NCBI GenBank assembly: GCA_027064305.1
Contig: JAMOPY010000025.1
Span: forward strand, 1-45,993
Length of the DNA stretch: 45,993 nucleotides
From: Methanobacteriota archaeon
GTDB lineage: Archaea > JAADCQ01 > Methanopyri > Methanopyrales > Methanopyraceae
Direction: 5' to 3'
Both the position numbers and the translations under genes were made by a program. Under the pieces are notes generated by a model. It worked only from the letters and a program-made list of their open reading frames with translations, had not been told where the DNA came from and searched no databases. This document shows positions 16,351 to 24,423 of the stretch, one piece after another (the stretch's first letter is position 1; every line of letters starts with the position of its first letter).

Positions 16351-18417
16351 GTGCGAGCCCTCTGCGTGTGCTCCCGCGTCATGCTCCGGGCCGCCCGGCG
16401 CGTGGCCGAGCGACTCCCCTTCGACCTCGAGGTGGCGACCCAGGACGACGCGCCCGAGTCCGGGGACTACGACCTGATCGTCCTGCTCCGCGTCACCCGG
16501 CCCGTCGTCCCGGACGAGAGCGCGGAGATCGTGGCCGTGCCCGTCGACGGCTCCACCGGGGTTCAGTCCCTGAACACCGTGCCCGACCGGGTCGTCGACC
16601 GCGTGCGGGAGTACGTGGAGTACGGCGGGGAGCGGAACCTGGAGCACGCCCTCCGCTACCTGGCGAGCGAGGTGCTCGGGCTGGACCTGGGGTACGAGCC
16701 CCCGGAGGAGCGACCGTGGGACGGCCTGTACCACCCGGATCGCGGCCCGCTGGAGGGGCCGCCCGGGCCCTCCGACCGGGAGACGGTCGGGGTCTACCTG
16801 AGCCGGGAGATGTGGGTCTGGGGCTGCACCGACGTCCCGGACCGGCTGATCCGGGAGGTCGAGCGCGCGGGCGGTCGGGCCCTGGGCGTGTTCACCAGGC
16901 CGGGCCGCGGGCGCCCGCTGGACGAGCTCCTCACGGTGGACGGGGAGCCGGTCGTGGACGCGCTGCTGGTCGTCAAGAAGCCCTCCTTCAAGCGGGGGTA
17001 CGAGCGGGGTTTCGAGGCGCTCCGCCGGCTCGGTGTGCCCGTGATCAACGCGGTGATCTCCTGGTACCGGTCCCGGGGGGAGTGGCGCGAGTCGGAGCAG
17101 GGGCTGGGCCCGGGCGACCTGGCGTACGGGGTCGCGATGGGCGAGCTGCAGGGTCGGGTCGATCCGATTCCGGTCGGGTTCAAGGCCGAGGACGGCTACG
17201 AGCCGGAGCCCGGGCGGTGCCGGCTGGCGGCCCGGCGGGCGCTGCGCTGGGCCCGGTTGCGTCGGAAGCCGCCGGGGGAGCGCCGCGTGGCGGTCGTCCT
17301 GAACAACGGGATCTGCTCGCAGGGGGAGGCCGGGATCGGGTCGGCGATGGGGTTGGACACGTTCGAGAGCCTGGCCCGGTTGCTGCGGCGGCTGCGGGAG
17401 GAGGGGTACCGGCTGGACTGGGTGCCGGAGGACGGTCGGGAGCTGGAGCGGGAGTTCTTCCGGCGGCGGGCGTTCAACGAGTTCAAGGGCACGACCGTGG
17501 AGGACATCCTGGCCGCGGGCGGCGCGGTGGATCTGGTCCCGCTGGATCGGTACCTGGAGTGGTTCGAGGAGTTGCCGGAGGAGCTGCGGGAGCGGATGGT
17601 GGAGGAGTGGGGTGAGCCGCCCGGGGACGCGATGGTGGTGGACGACTGCATCGTGATCGCGGGGATCCGGACGGGGAACGTGTTCCTCGGGGTGCAGCCG
17701 AAGCGGGGGTGCGCCGGGACGGAGTGCAGCGGGGAGGTCTGCAGGATCCTGCACGATCCGCACTGTCCGCCGACGCACCATTACTACGCCTTCTACCGGT
17801 GGATCCGGGACGAGTTCCGGGCGGACGTGCTCCTGCACGCGGGGACGCACGGGACGGTGGAGTGGCTGCCGGGGAAGTCGGTGGGGTTGTCCGAGGCGTG
17901 CTGGCCGGAGGTCTGCGTCGGGGACCTGCCGGTCGTGTACTGGTACATTGTGAGCAACCCGTCCGAGGGCACGCAGGCGAAGCGGCGCGGGTACTCGACG
18001 CTCGTGGATCACTGCCCGCCGCCGCTGGGGGAGGCGGAGGCGGGGGTGAGGGAGCTGGAGGAGCGGCTGGAGGAGGCGGAGCGGTCGGGAGAGGTGGACC
18101 CGCGGTTGTTCGAGGAGTGGGAGGCGCGGGCGGGCGCGTTCATCGAGAGGGGACTGCACGTGATCGGGGAGCCGCCGCGGGATCCCGGGCTGCTCTCGGA
18201 GTTCCTGTACGCGCTCTGCCGGAACCGGCTGCGGGAGCTGATCGCCCGGGAGCTGGGGGTGGACCTGGGGAAGGCGCTCGAGCGCCCCGGGGAGGAGAGC
18301 GAGCTGGGGGTCACGAATCGGGAGCTCGTTCGGGCGATCGATGAGGTGGTCCGGGAGGTGTGTGAAGGGGTGGTGGAGGAGGAGCTCGGGTCCGAAAGGG
18401 ATAATCCGGTCGGGTGA
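16351..18417 (+). CDS. cobN: CobN/BchH-type chelatase, N-terminal part of a split gene
   Basis: N-terminal two thirds of a CobN-type chelatase, 688 residues. Recognisable segments are GTTVEDILAAGGAVDLVPLD; GDAMVVDDCIVIAGIRTGNV; FLGVQPKRGC; ILHDPHCPPTHHYYAFYRWI; LLHAGTHGTVEWLPGKSVGL and YWYIVSNPSEGTQAKRRGYS. These are the conserved CobN/BchH core, including the His-rich metal-handling motifs. It ends after a helical stretch and lacks the LPTGxNFYSVDP region, which is encoded on the other strand at 15018-16277. Together the halves total about 1,107 residues, close to a full CobN. The start is GTG 16351 with GAGGGGGT 4 nt upstream. The position beside mtr suggests corrinoid supply, but this is inference. 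Confidence 0.92.
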   Translation: MRALCVCSRVMLRAARRVAERLPFDLEVATQDDAPESGDYDLIVLLRVTRPVVPDESAEIVAVPVDGSTGVQSLNTVPDRVVDRVREYVEYGGERNLEHALRYLASEVLGLDLGYEPPEERPWDGLYHPDRGPLEGPPGPSDRETVGVYLSREMWVWGCTDVPDRLIREVERAGGRALGVFTRPGRGRPLDELLTVDGEPVVDALLVVKKPSFKRGYERGFEALRRLGVPVINAVISWYRSRGEWRESEQGLGPGDLAYGVAMGELQGRVDPIPVGFKAEDGYEPEPGRCRLAARRALRWARLRRKPPGERRVAVVLNNGICSQGEAGIGSAMGLDTFESLARLLRRLREEGYRLDWVPEDGRELEREFFRRRAFNEFKGTTVEDILAAGGAVDLVPLDRYLEWFEELPEELRERMVEEWGEPPGDAMVVDDCIVIAGIRTGNVFLGVQPKRGCAGTECSGEVCRILHDPHCPPTHHYYAFYRWIRDEFRADVLLHAGTHGTVEWLPGKSVGLSEACWPEVCVGDLPVVYWYIVSNPSEGTQAKRRGYSTLVDHCPPPLGEAEAGVRELEERLEEAERSGEVDPRLFEEWEARAGAFIERGLHVIGEPPRDPGLLSEFLYALCRNRLRELIARELGVDLGKALERPGEESELGVTNRELVRAIDEVVREVCEGVVEEELGSERDNPVG

Positions 18418-18438
18418 GCCCCGCACCGGGGCCGTTCA

Positions 18439-19881
18439 ATGGGGCTATTCTCTCGGCTGTTTCGCCGCGGTCCGGAGCCGCAGGTGGCCGAGAGCGAGCG
18501 GGTCACGGGTCCGATGGCGGTCAGTCGGAACTACTTCATCGTGGCGTCGGTGGAGCTGGGTAACACGACGACGAAGTGCATCCTGACGGCGACGGACCTG
18601 GAGGAGGGGATGACCTACCTGATCCACAAGGAGGTGCGGATGACGCGGGACGTGCGCCCGCCGCGGACGGGGGAGGAGGTGTTCGGGGAGACGGTCTGGG
18701 GGGTTCAGCTCACGCGCGAGTCGGTGGCGGAGATGGTGGCGGACACGCTCAAGTCCGCGGTGCGGAGCGCGAACATCCGGATCGAGGACGTGCACTTCGT
18801 GGTTCGGTCCACCGGGGTCACGGCCGGGTTCGCCTCGCCCGAGGAGGTGGGTGAGATGATCAAGGCGCTGGCGGACGGGTGCCTGAAGGCGGGCGTGCCG
18901 CCCAACCGGATGACGGCGGCGATGAGCAAGGAGAACATCCCGGAGCCGTTCCGGGAGTACTCGCTGATCGACAAGGTCTACTTCGACGGGGCGGTCACGG
19001 GGGTGAAGCCGCCGGCGGGCAAGGAGATCGTGGCGAACGAGATGGAGGGCGAGCTGGTGATGGCGGGGATCAAGGCGGGGGCGAAGGCCACCAAGGTGGA
19101 CTTCCGGAACCCGTGCATGGCGATCGACTACGGGACCACGCTGGCGGGCCGGATCACGAACGATGAGCTCCCGTACGCGGACACGATCGGTAACCTCTGC
19201 GGGCTGGCGGGCGCGATCATGGACGCGATCTCGCGCGGGTGCGGGGAGATCGACGAGGAGACGGGCTGCGCGCTGGACCTACCTAAGGACGTGGAGCCGG
19301 ACACGGGGGAGAAGGCCCGGGAGCTGGCGGAGGAGGCGCACGAGTACATCGACATCCGGGAGGTCCCGCGCACCGCGAAGCGCTTCGGGACGGTGCCCGT
19401 GGACCCGAAGCGGGCGGAGAAGGCCGGGCTCAAGCTCATCGGGTGCGACGTGGGGGAGAACGGTAGCGACCTGCCCCGGCTGACCGAGATCGGTCGGGAG
19501 GCCTACGAGGAGGGCGGGTACGAGCTGCTGTTCGGGGTGCTGGACTGGACCGCCACGATCATGGCCAAGCGCCTCATCGAGACGGCCCTGGACCTCGACC
19601 TGATCGACGAGAACACGGCCATCGGCATCACCGGCCGGGCGGGGATCACGGGCAAGAAGCCCGAGCTCATCTGCCGGATGGTCCAGGAGGAGTTCGGGGA
19701 CTACTGGGACCCGGAGGAGGACCTGGTCTTCGTCGACGACGGGCTCGCCCGCGGGGCCGCGACCATGGCCCGGTGCATGAACTGCCTCGGCACGCCCAAG
19801 AACCCCCTGGGAGGGAACCGCGGGGGCGGGTGCATTCTCGGCCTCCGGATCAAGCACCAGCGGAAGGAGAAGGCTTCCTGA
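18439..19881 (+). CDS. mmp14: Methanogenesis marker protein 14
   Basis: Member of the methanogenesis marker 14 family, found almost only in methanogens; function not established. The 480-residue protein has a basic, Cys-free leader of about 35 residues, then IVASVELGNTTTKCILTATD, whose LGNTTTK resembles the phosphate-1 loop of actin/Hsp70-type ATPases. Further blocks are KEVRMTRDVRPPRTGEEVFG; VWGVQLTRESVAEMVADTL; AIDYGTTLAGRIT (a second phosphate-type loop); and GTPKNPLGGNRGGGCILGLR at the end. I infer an ATPase-like fold. The start is ATG 18439, 21 nt after the CobN half; an ATG at 18514 is an alternative closer to the conserved start. Confidence 0.88.
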   Translation: MGLFSRLFRRGPEPQVAESERVTGPMAVSRNYFIVASVELGNTTTKCILTATDLEEGMTYLIHKEVRMTRDVRPPRTGEEVFGETVWGVQLTRESVAEMVADTLKSAVRSANIRIEDVHFVVRSTGVTAGFASPEEVGEMIKALADGCLKAGVPPNRMTAAMSKENIPEPFREYSLIDKVYFDGAVTGVKPPAGKEIVANEMEGELVMAGIKAGAKATKVDFRNPCMAIDYGTTLAGRITNDELPYADTIGNLCGLAGAIMDAISRGCGEIDEETGCALDLPKDVEPDTGEKARELAEEAHEYIDIREVPRTAKRFGTVPVDPKRAEKAGLKLIGCDVGENGSDLPRLTEIGREAYEEGGYELLFGVLDWTATIMAKRLIETALDLDLIDENTAIGITGRAGITGKKPELICRMVQEEFGDYWDPEEDLVFVDDGLARGAATMARCMNCLGTPKNPLGGNRGGGCILGLRIKHQRKEKAS

Positions 19882-19990
19882 GCTCCCGCCCGACTCCTTC
19901 GAGGAGGTCCTGTCCGCCTTCGAGGGACTGCGCACCTACCGGGACCTGGCGGCCGCGACCCGGGAGCTCGCCGAGCGGACCGACTTCACG

Positions 19991-20428
19991 GTGCTGGGAC
20001 TCCTCCGGCGCGACCTGTGGCGCCAGGCCCGGTACATCCACCCGAAGCGCTACCGGGAGAGCATCCTGAAGACCCTGCAGCGGGTGATCGTCGAGCGGCT
20101 CCGCCGGGCGCGGGAGCTCCGGCCCGAGGACCTCCCCGACGAGCCCATCGAGGGGTACGACGAGTTCCTCCGCGTGGTCCGCGAGTACTCCGAGGACCCG
20201 GACTACGACTCCCCGCTGCTCCTGCTGTACGAGGGCCTGCTGGCCGCCTACGCCGTGTTCATCGAGGAGGAGCCCGTGCACCCACCGGGCACGACCTTCC
20301 CCGGCCTCGGGAGCGTGCGGGAGGAGGACGGCACCTATTACTGCCCGCTCAAGCGCCTGCGCGAGGATCAGCCCGGATCGTTCTGCTCGATCTGCCCGGC
20401 CGAGCAGGACCCGGAGGTGGAACCATGA
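19991..20428 (+). CDS. DUF2115-like conserved protein
   Basis: The C-terminal half (EEEPVHPPGTTFPGLGSV, then YYCPLK and FCSICPAEQ) resembles the archaeal DUF2115 family as I remember it; function unknown. The four-cysteine pattern could bind metal, but this is a guess. The first ATG/GTG/TTG start in the frame is GTG 19991 (145 residues), which has no clear ribosome-binding site. The frame is open back into mmp14. The 36 codons before 19991 (including SFEEVLSAFEGLRTYRDLAA) look coding and would restore a family-like length of about 180. The true start may be a rarer codon such as CTG 19910. The stop overlaps the metE start (ATGA). Confidence 0.7.
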   Translation: MLGLLRRDLWRQARYIHPKRYRESILKTLQRVIVERLRRARELRPEDLPDEPIEGYDEFLRVVREYSEDPDYDSPLLLLYEGLLAAYAVFIEEEPVHPPGTTFPGLGSVREEDGTYYCPLKRLREDQPGSFCSICPAEQDPEVEP

Positions 20429-21342
20429 GGCCGACGGTCACGGTCGTTGGTAGTCACCCGATCGACTACGACCCGGGGCTCAAGGATCGGCTCCTGGAGC
20501 GGCTGAGGAGGCGGTCCGCGTACGCCCCCGCCATCCGGGAGGCCGTCCGGGACCAGCTGGAGGCCGGGGTGGAGCTGATCTCGGACGGCCAGGTGCGGGG
20601 CGACATGATCGAGATCTTCGCCTCGTACATCCCCGGACTCACCGCGGAGGGCGAGCCGGCGGTGATCGGCCGGGTGGAGCCACCCCGCTCCTCCCCGGTG
20701 GTGCTGGACTACCGGGAGGCCGTGAGGGCGGCGGACGGGCGGGCGGAGGTGAAGGCCATCCTCACCGGGCCGGTCACGCTCGCTCACTCCCTCAAGGTGG
20801 AAACCGACCTGTATCCGTCCAACGACCACCCCAGCCTGCTGAAGGACCTGGCCCGCGCCCTGGCGGTCGAGGCCCGCCGGCTCAGGGAGGCGGGCGCGGA
20901 GGTGCTGCAAGTGGACGAGCCCATCCTGTCCACGGGCGCCGTCAGGGTGGGGGAGGTGGCCCGGTACGTCAACCGCGTGCTGCGCGCCTTCCGGGGCGGG
21001 ACCCGGGTGCTCCACGTCTGCGGTCGGGTCGTCGACGTGTACGAGGAGCTGGAGGGGAGGATCAAGGCGGACGTCCTGGACCACGAGTTCGCGGGCCACC
21101 CGGAGAACCTGGAGGCGGTGGCCGCCGGCTCCCGTCCCGTCGGCGTGGGGGTGGTGCGCTCCGACGAGGATCGGGTGGAGCGGGTGCGCGAGGCGGTGAG
21201 GCTCCTGGAGCGGGCCCGGGAGGAGCTGGGGGAGCGGATCGAGTTCGTGGACCCGGACTGCGGCCTGCGCCGGCTGCCCCGCCGGGTGGCCCGTGAGAAG
21301 CTCCGGGTGGTCCGCAAGGCCAGAGATCGTGTGTTTTCATAA
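20425..21342 (+). CDS. metE: Corrinoid-dependent methionine synthase (short MetE/MesA type)
   Basis: Catalytic-domain-only MetE, 305 residues, the form in methanogens that moves a methyl group from a methyl-corrinoid to homocysteine, making methionine without a folate substrate. The M. thermautotrophicus relative uses methylcobalamin in vitro. Visible signatures are TVVGSHP at the N-terminus, ELISDGQVRGDMIE, AILTGPVTLAHS, VLQVDEPILSTG, the zinc ligands in VLHVCGR (His about 197, Cys about 199) and FVDPDCGLRRLPRR (Cys about 278). The start ATG overlaps the DUF2115-like stop. Its location 5 kb from mtrA fits a methyl-corrinoid source, but the donor is inferred. Confidence 0.88.
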   Translation: MRPTVTVVGSHPIDYDPGLKDRLLERLRRRSAYAPAIREAVRDQLEAGVELISDGQVRGDMIEIFASYIPGLTAEGEPAVIGRVEPPRSSPVVLDYREAVRAADGRAEVKAILTGPVTLAHSLKVETDLYPSNDHPSLLKDLARALAVEARRLREAGAEVLQVDEPILSTGAVRVGEVARYVNRVLRAFRGGTRVLHVCGRVVDVYEELEGRIKADVLDHEFAGHPENLEAVAAGSRPVGVGVVRSDEDRVERVREAVRLLERAREELGERIEFVDPDCGLRRLPRRVAREKLRVVRKARDRVFS

Positions 21343-21369
21343 TACTCGACACGGTCAGAATAACAACCC

Positions 21370-21377
21370 TTAATTTC
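21370..21377 (+). promoter_or_regulatory. TATA-like box before the 135-residue gene
   Basis: TTAATTT, preceded by ATAACAACC, is in the AT-rich gap 21343-21392 after metE and 16-22 nt before ATG 21393. At that spacing transcription would begin near the start codon, so the message may be leaderless or use ATG 21408. Confidence 0.4.
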
Positions 21378-21392
21378 CTCGCCTCGACTCGT

Positions 21393-21800
21393 ATGAAGGG
21401 CTGCGAGATGCCGGGTCTGGAGGATCGGGTCGCCGAGATCCTGGAGCGCGGTGAGGGTAGGTACCTGATCATGGGGATGGTGCAGGCGCACGGGATGGGA
21501 CTGCGCTCGCTCGCGAGGGCGCTTAACGTGCCGGTGGAGGCGCTCGCGACGATCGAAATCGAGGGGTTCGGCCGGGTTCCCCACCCGGGGCTGGTCCGGA
21601 AGATCGCGCGGTGGATCGAGGAGCGGGGGCTCGACCCGGAGGAGCTGGTCGAGGTGGGCAGGGCCCGGTTCCGGCTGGAGTACGAGTGGGACGAGGTGAG
21701 GGAGGAACTGCCGGAGGAGCTGCGGGAGGAGCTCGAGGGGAAACACCCGGTGGAGCTGGGGTACCGGACGCTGCTCCGGGTGGCGCGGGCGCTGTCCTGA
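21393..21800 (+). CDS. Unrecognised 135-residue protein, possible helix-turn-helix
   Basis: No family recognised. It is charged and helical, without membrane segments. The segment GLRSLARALNVPVEALATIE (about residues 36-55) has the spacing of a helix-turn-helix like those of small XRE-type regulators, so DNA binding is possible. The C-terminal half is acidic and helical. ATG 21393 gives 135 residues; ATG 21408 would remove MKGCE. It is a single-gene unit with its own TATA-like box. It converges on the PAP2-like gene across a 50-nt gap with no obvious terminator. Confidence 0.75.
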   Translation: MKGCEMPGLEDRVAEILERGEGRYLIMGMVQAHGMGLRSLARALNVPVEALATIEIEGFGRVPHPGLVRKIARWIEERGLDPEELVEVGRARFRLEYEWDEVREELPEELREELEGKHPVELGYRTLLRVARALS

Positions 21801-21850
21801 GCCCTCGGCCCGTATGCCCCTCTTCACGCGCTCCGCCACTCTACGGCTCG

Positions 21851-22420
21851 TCATCGGGCGATCAGGGTTAGGAAGCCGTACAGGAAGAGGGCGCCGCCCA
21901 GCGCCCCGAGGGTGACCTGGCTGGGCGTGTGCGCGTTCATCCGCAACCTGGCCCAGCAGACGGCCCCGGTGATGGGCAGCCAGGCGAGGAGCGGCGCCCA
22001 GTCCCCCGCCCAGCACAGCAGTCCGGCCACCGCTCCCATGGAGGCGGCGTGGAGGCTGATCTTCCAGTGTCGGGTGATCAGGTACACGATCAGGCTCGCG
22101 AGCGCGTACGCGGCCAGGATCTCGGACGCGAGCGGTGAGCCCAGGAGTCGGGCCGCCAGGGCCCCGAGCCCGTTGCACGCGCACCCGGCCGCGATCGGGA
22201 GCAGCCGGTCCTCCACCCTCTCCAGGAACACGTCCGTTCCTCGGGTCCGGATGTAGGAGACCACGATCGCGAGGATCGAGCCCGCGGTGAAGAGCGTCAG
22301 CACCGAGCCCAGGGCGTCCCCGTGGGTCCAGAGCCACAGCGCGACGAGGCCCTCCGCCGTGATCGGGTTCAGAATCAGGGACAGGCCGTAGGCCAGCCGG
22401 TCGGTCGGTTCGCGTCTCAC
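21851..22420 (-). CDS. PAP2-superfamily-like membrane protein
   Basis: 189 residues from GTG 22420, with five or six hydrophobic helices. The last third carries WKISLHAASMGAVAGL and ARLRMNAHTPSQVTLGALGG, which resemble the second and third phosphatase motifs of membrane PAP2 enzymes (a His after a serine, then Arg..His..Pro-Ser-Gln). Such enzymes remove phosphate from lipid phosphates. Here the motifs are degenerate, so activity is uncertain. The GTG lies 7 nt after the stop of the EamA-like gene. It is the last gene of the spcS group, so it is likely co-transcribed. Confidence 0.72.
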   Translation of the reverse strand: MRREPTDRLAYGLSLILNPITAEGLVALWLWTHGDALGSVLTLFTAGSILAIVVSYIRTRGTDVFLERVEDRLLPIAAGCACNGLGALAARLLGSPLASEILAAYALASLIVYLITRHWKISLHAASMGAVAGLLCWAGDWAPLLAWLPITGAVCWARLRMNAHTPSQVTLGALGGALFLYGFLTLIAR

Positions 22421-22427
22421 CTCTACC

Positions 22428-22841
22428 TCACTCCCGGCCCACGAGCACCGCTCCCACGACAATGAGCGCACACCCGATCAGCGTGGTCACGCTGGGCCGC
22501 TCTCCGAGGGCGAGGATCGAGAACAGGGTGGCGAAGAGCGGATACGTGCTGGACAGGGGCACGACCCGGGAGGCGCTCCCGGCGCTGAGCGCCAGGTAGT
22601 AGAGGTACATCCCGATCCCGCCGCCCAGGATCCCTCCCAGGATCATGTACAGGAGGTACCGGGTGCCGCTGACGCGGGCGTGCCCGACGAGCGCGTACAC
22701 GGTCAGGATGAACGCGAGCGCCGCGCAGCTGCGCACGACCGTCGCCGTGAACGGGTCCACCCCGCGCAACCCGTACTTCTCCACGACCGGGGCCAGTCCC
22801 CAGACGACGGCGGTCAGGAGGGCGTAGGCCTCGGCCTTCAT
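22428..22841 (-). CDS. Half-size EamA/DMT family transporter
   Basis: 137 residues from ATG 22841 with about five membrane helices, equal to one EamA repeat. Typical features are LLTAVVWGLAPVVEKYGLRG at the start, YLYYLALSAGSASRVVPLSS, and PLFATLFSILALGERPSVTT followed by LIGCALIVVGAVLVGRE. EamA proteins normally have two such repeats, so this one would work as a dimer. The substrate cannot be read from sequence. The ATG overlaps the stop of the 82-residue gene (ATGA), and the whole group follows spcS. A role in selenium or amino-acid handling is possible only by position. Confidence 0.85.
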   Translation of the reverse strand: MKAEAYALLTAVVWGLAPVVEKYGLRGVDPFTATVVRSCAALAFILTVYALVGHARVSGTRYLLYMILGGILGGGIGMYLYYLALSAGSASRVVPLSSTYPLFATLFSILALGERPSVTTLIGCALIVVGAVLVGRE

Positions 22842-23086
22842 CCCAGGAACTCCACCCTTTCCACCCTGATCACCCTGACCCGCTCCGTCGGCGCGTTCTC
22901 CTCGGGCTCCCGGTACCCGGAGACCACCTTCACCTCCTCGTGCGGCTCGAACTCCCGGCCGCACTCCTCCAGGATCAGGTCCCCCTCCCGGAGGAGCATC
23001 GCGAACTTCCGCTCCACCTCCACGCTCCCGATCCGCACCTCGAGCTCCCGGACCGGGCCCTCGACGCGCACCCGGTTGAACTGCAC
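22838..23086 (-). CDS. Unrecognised 82-residue beta-rich protein downstream of spcS
   Basis: No family recognised. The sequence alternates charged and branched residues (VRELEVRIGSVEVERKFAML, then the end VRVIRVERVEFLG), which suggests a small beta-barrel. The start is GTG 23086, 4 nt after the spcS stop, with GGAGGG about 12 nt upstream inside the end of spcS. GTG 23098 would add four residues and overlap spcS. It overlaps the transporter start by ATGA. This tight packing indicates translation coupled to both neighbours. Confidence 0.72.
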   Translation of the reverse strand: MQFNRVRVEGPVRELEVRIGSVEVERKFAMLLREGDLILEECGREFEPHEEVKVVSGYREPEENAPTERVRVIRVERVEFLG

Positions 23087-23090
23087 CGCG

Positions 23091-24404
23091 CTAACCACCC
23101 TCCAGCTCGCGCTCCAACCGCTCAACCGCCAGCCGGATGTCCTCCTTCCGGGCACCGATCGCCGCGTTGATGGTCACGTAGTCGGAGTGGTACCCTCGCA
23201 GCCGGCTGGTTCCGAACGGGTCGTCGGCTCGGACCCCGCGGGGCCCCGTCACCCGACGCACGTACAACCGGGCGGCGAGGTCCACCGGGTCGTGACCTTC
23301 CACGGCGATCGCGGCGGCTATGGGATTCTCCACGTCCAGGACGCGCACGTCGTCCCGCCGGCCCTCGAGCTCCTCCAGCAGTTCATCCAAAAGCGCTTTG
23401 CACTCCTTCTGCCTCTCCATCAGGCGCCGGTATCCTTTCATGCCGAGGGACAGCAGGGAGACGAGCGCGTGCGCGACCGGTGCCGCGCTGGCCCGGCCCG
23501 GGTACGCCCGGGAGATCTCCTCGAGGACCCCTCGGTCCGGCGAGTAGATGATCCCGCCGCCCACCGGGGTCAGCAGGTTCTTGTCCGTGGAGCTCACGAT
23601 CGCGTCCACGCGCCCCCGCTTGATGGCCCGGTTGATCAGGTCCCGGTAGTACTCGTGCTGGATCCCGTAGGCCGCGTTCACGACGTGCGGGACGTCGTAC
23701 TCCTCGCACAGCTCCGCGATCTCCGGGAGCGGGTCGCTCCGCCGCGGCGGGAAGAACGTCGCCGTGCTCAGCACGGCCGCGGGCGAGTCGGACCGCTCCA
23801 GCGCCTCCTCCACGTCCTCGGGCCGGGTGACGATCTCGTCGCCCTCGATCTCCGTGTCCACCACCCGCATGCCCAGCCCCGCGAGCCGCACCGCCTTGAT
23901 CGGGCTCTTGTGCGCCGCGTACGGGTAGATCACCTCCTCCCCCTCCGCCAGGGCCGACAGGCACAGGGTGAGGCAGAGTCCCGTCGCTCCCGGGACGACG
24001 AACGCGCCCTCGATGCTGTAGCCCAGCCGGCGCAGGAAGTCCTCCACCAGCCGGTTCGTCAGTCCGTACATGATCGAGGCGCCCGGGGCCTTCGGCTGCG
24101 GGTCCACCAGCGTGCCGCTGCGACCCACCCCGTGGCAGAACCCGAAGACCGACGCCTCCGCGAGCCGGGACGCCACCCGGGCCTCCCGCTCCCCGATCCG
24201 CGCGGCCCTCGGATCCTTGTCCGTGTCCATGCGCGAGAGCTCCCACAGAAAGCTCCAAATCAGGTCCTCCGGCCACCCCTCGTCCGGCACCCGTCGCTCC
24301 CGCAGCAACCGCTCCACCGGCTCCCGGTACGCCTCCAGGACCACCCGACCGCGCTCCAGCATGTGCTCGGGGATGAGACCCTCCATGTCCTCCGGATCCA
24401 GCAA
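23091..24404 (-). CDS. spcS: SepSecS, O-phosphoseryl-tRNA(Sec):selenocysteinyl-tRNA synthase
   Basis: PLP enzyme that converts phosphoseryl-tRNA(Sec) with selenophosphate to selenocysteinyl-tRNA; it shows that the organism makes selenoproteins. The 437-residue sequence contains FCHGVGRSGTLVDPQPKAPG, then ASIMYGLTNRL, YPYAAHKSPIKAVRLAGLGM, STATFFPPRRSDPLPEIAEL and IVSSTDKNLLTPVGGGIIYS with the PLP lysine at about residue 275. YPGRASAAPVAHALVSLLSL and LYVRRVTGPRGV follow. I chose TTG 24404 because GGGGGCGTCCCGC precedes it and the N-terminus MLDPEDMEGLIPEHML then matches the Methanocaldococcus protein. GTG 24419 is possible. It is first in a four-gene group. Confidence 0.95.
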   Translation of the reverse strand: MLDPEDMEGLIPEHMLERGRVVLEAYREPVERLLRERRVPDEGWPEDLIWSFLWELSRMDTDKDPRAARIGEREARVASRLAEASVFGFCHGVGRSGTLVDPQPKAPGASIMYGLTNRLVEDFLRRLGYSIEGAFVVPGATGLCLTLCLSALAEGEEVIYPYAAHKSPIKAVRLAGLGMRVVDTEIEGDEIVTRPEDVEEALERSDSPAAVLSTATFFPPRRSDPLPEIAELCEEYDVPHVVNAAYGIQHEYYRDLINRAIKRGRVDAIVSSTDKNLLTPVGGGIIYSPDRGVLEEISRAYPGRASAAPVAHALVSLLSLGMKGYRRLMERQKECKALLDELLEELEGRRDDVRVLDVENPIAAAIAVEGHDPVDLAARLYVRRVTGPRGVRADDPFGTSRLRGYHSDYVTINAAIGARKEDIRLAVERLERELEGG

Positions 24405-24423
24405 GCGGGACGCCCCCACCGTC

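Noticed and set aside
15018-18417. A simple frameshift as the cause of two cobN pieces
   Set aside because: The pieces are on opposite strands and diverge, so no single-base change can join them.
22428-22964. Longer form of the EamA transporter starting at 22964
   Set aside because: The extra N-terminal residues are Gly/Arg-rich shadow sequence over the 82-residue gene. ATG 22841 overlaps its stop as ATGA and starts at the first membrane helix.
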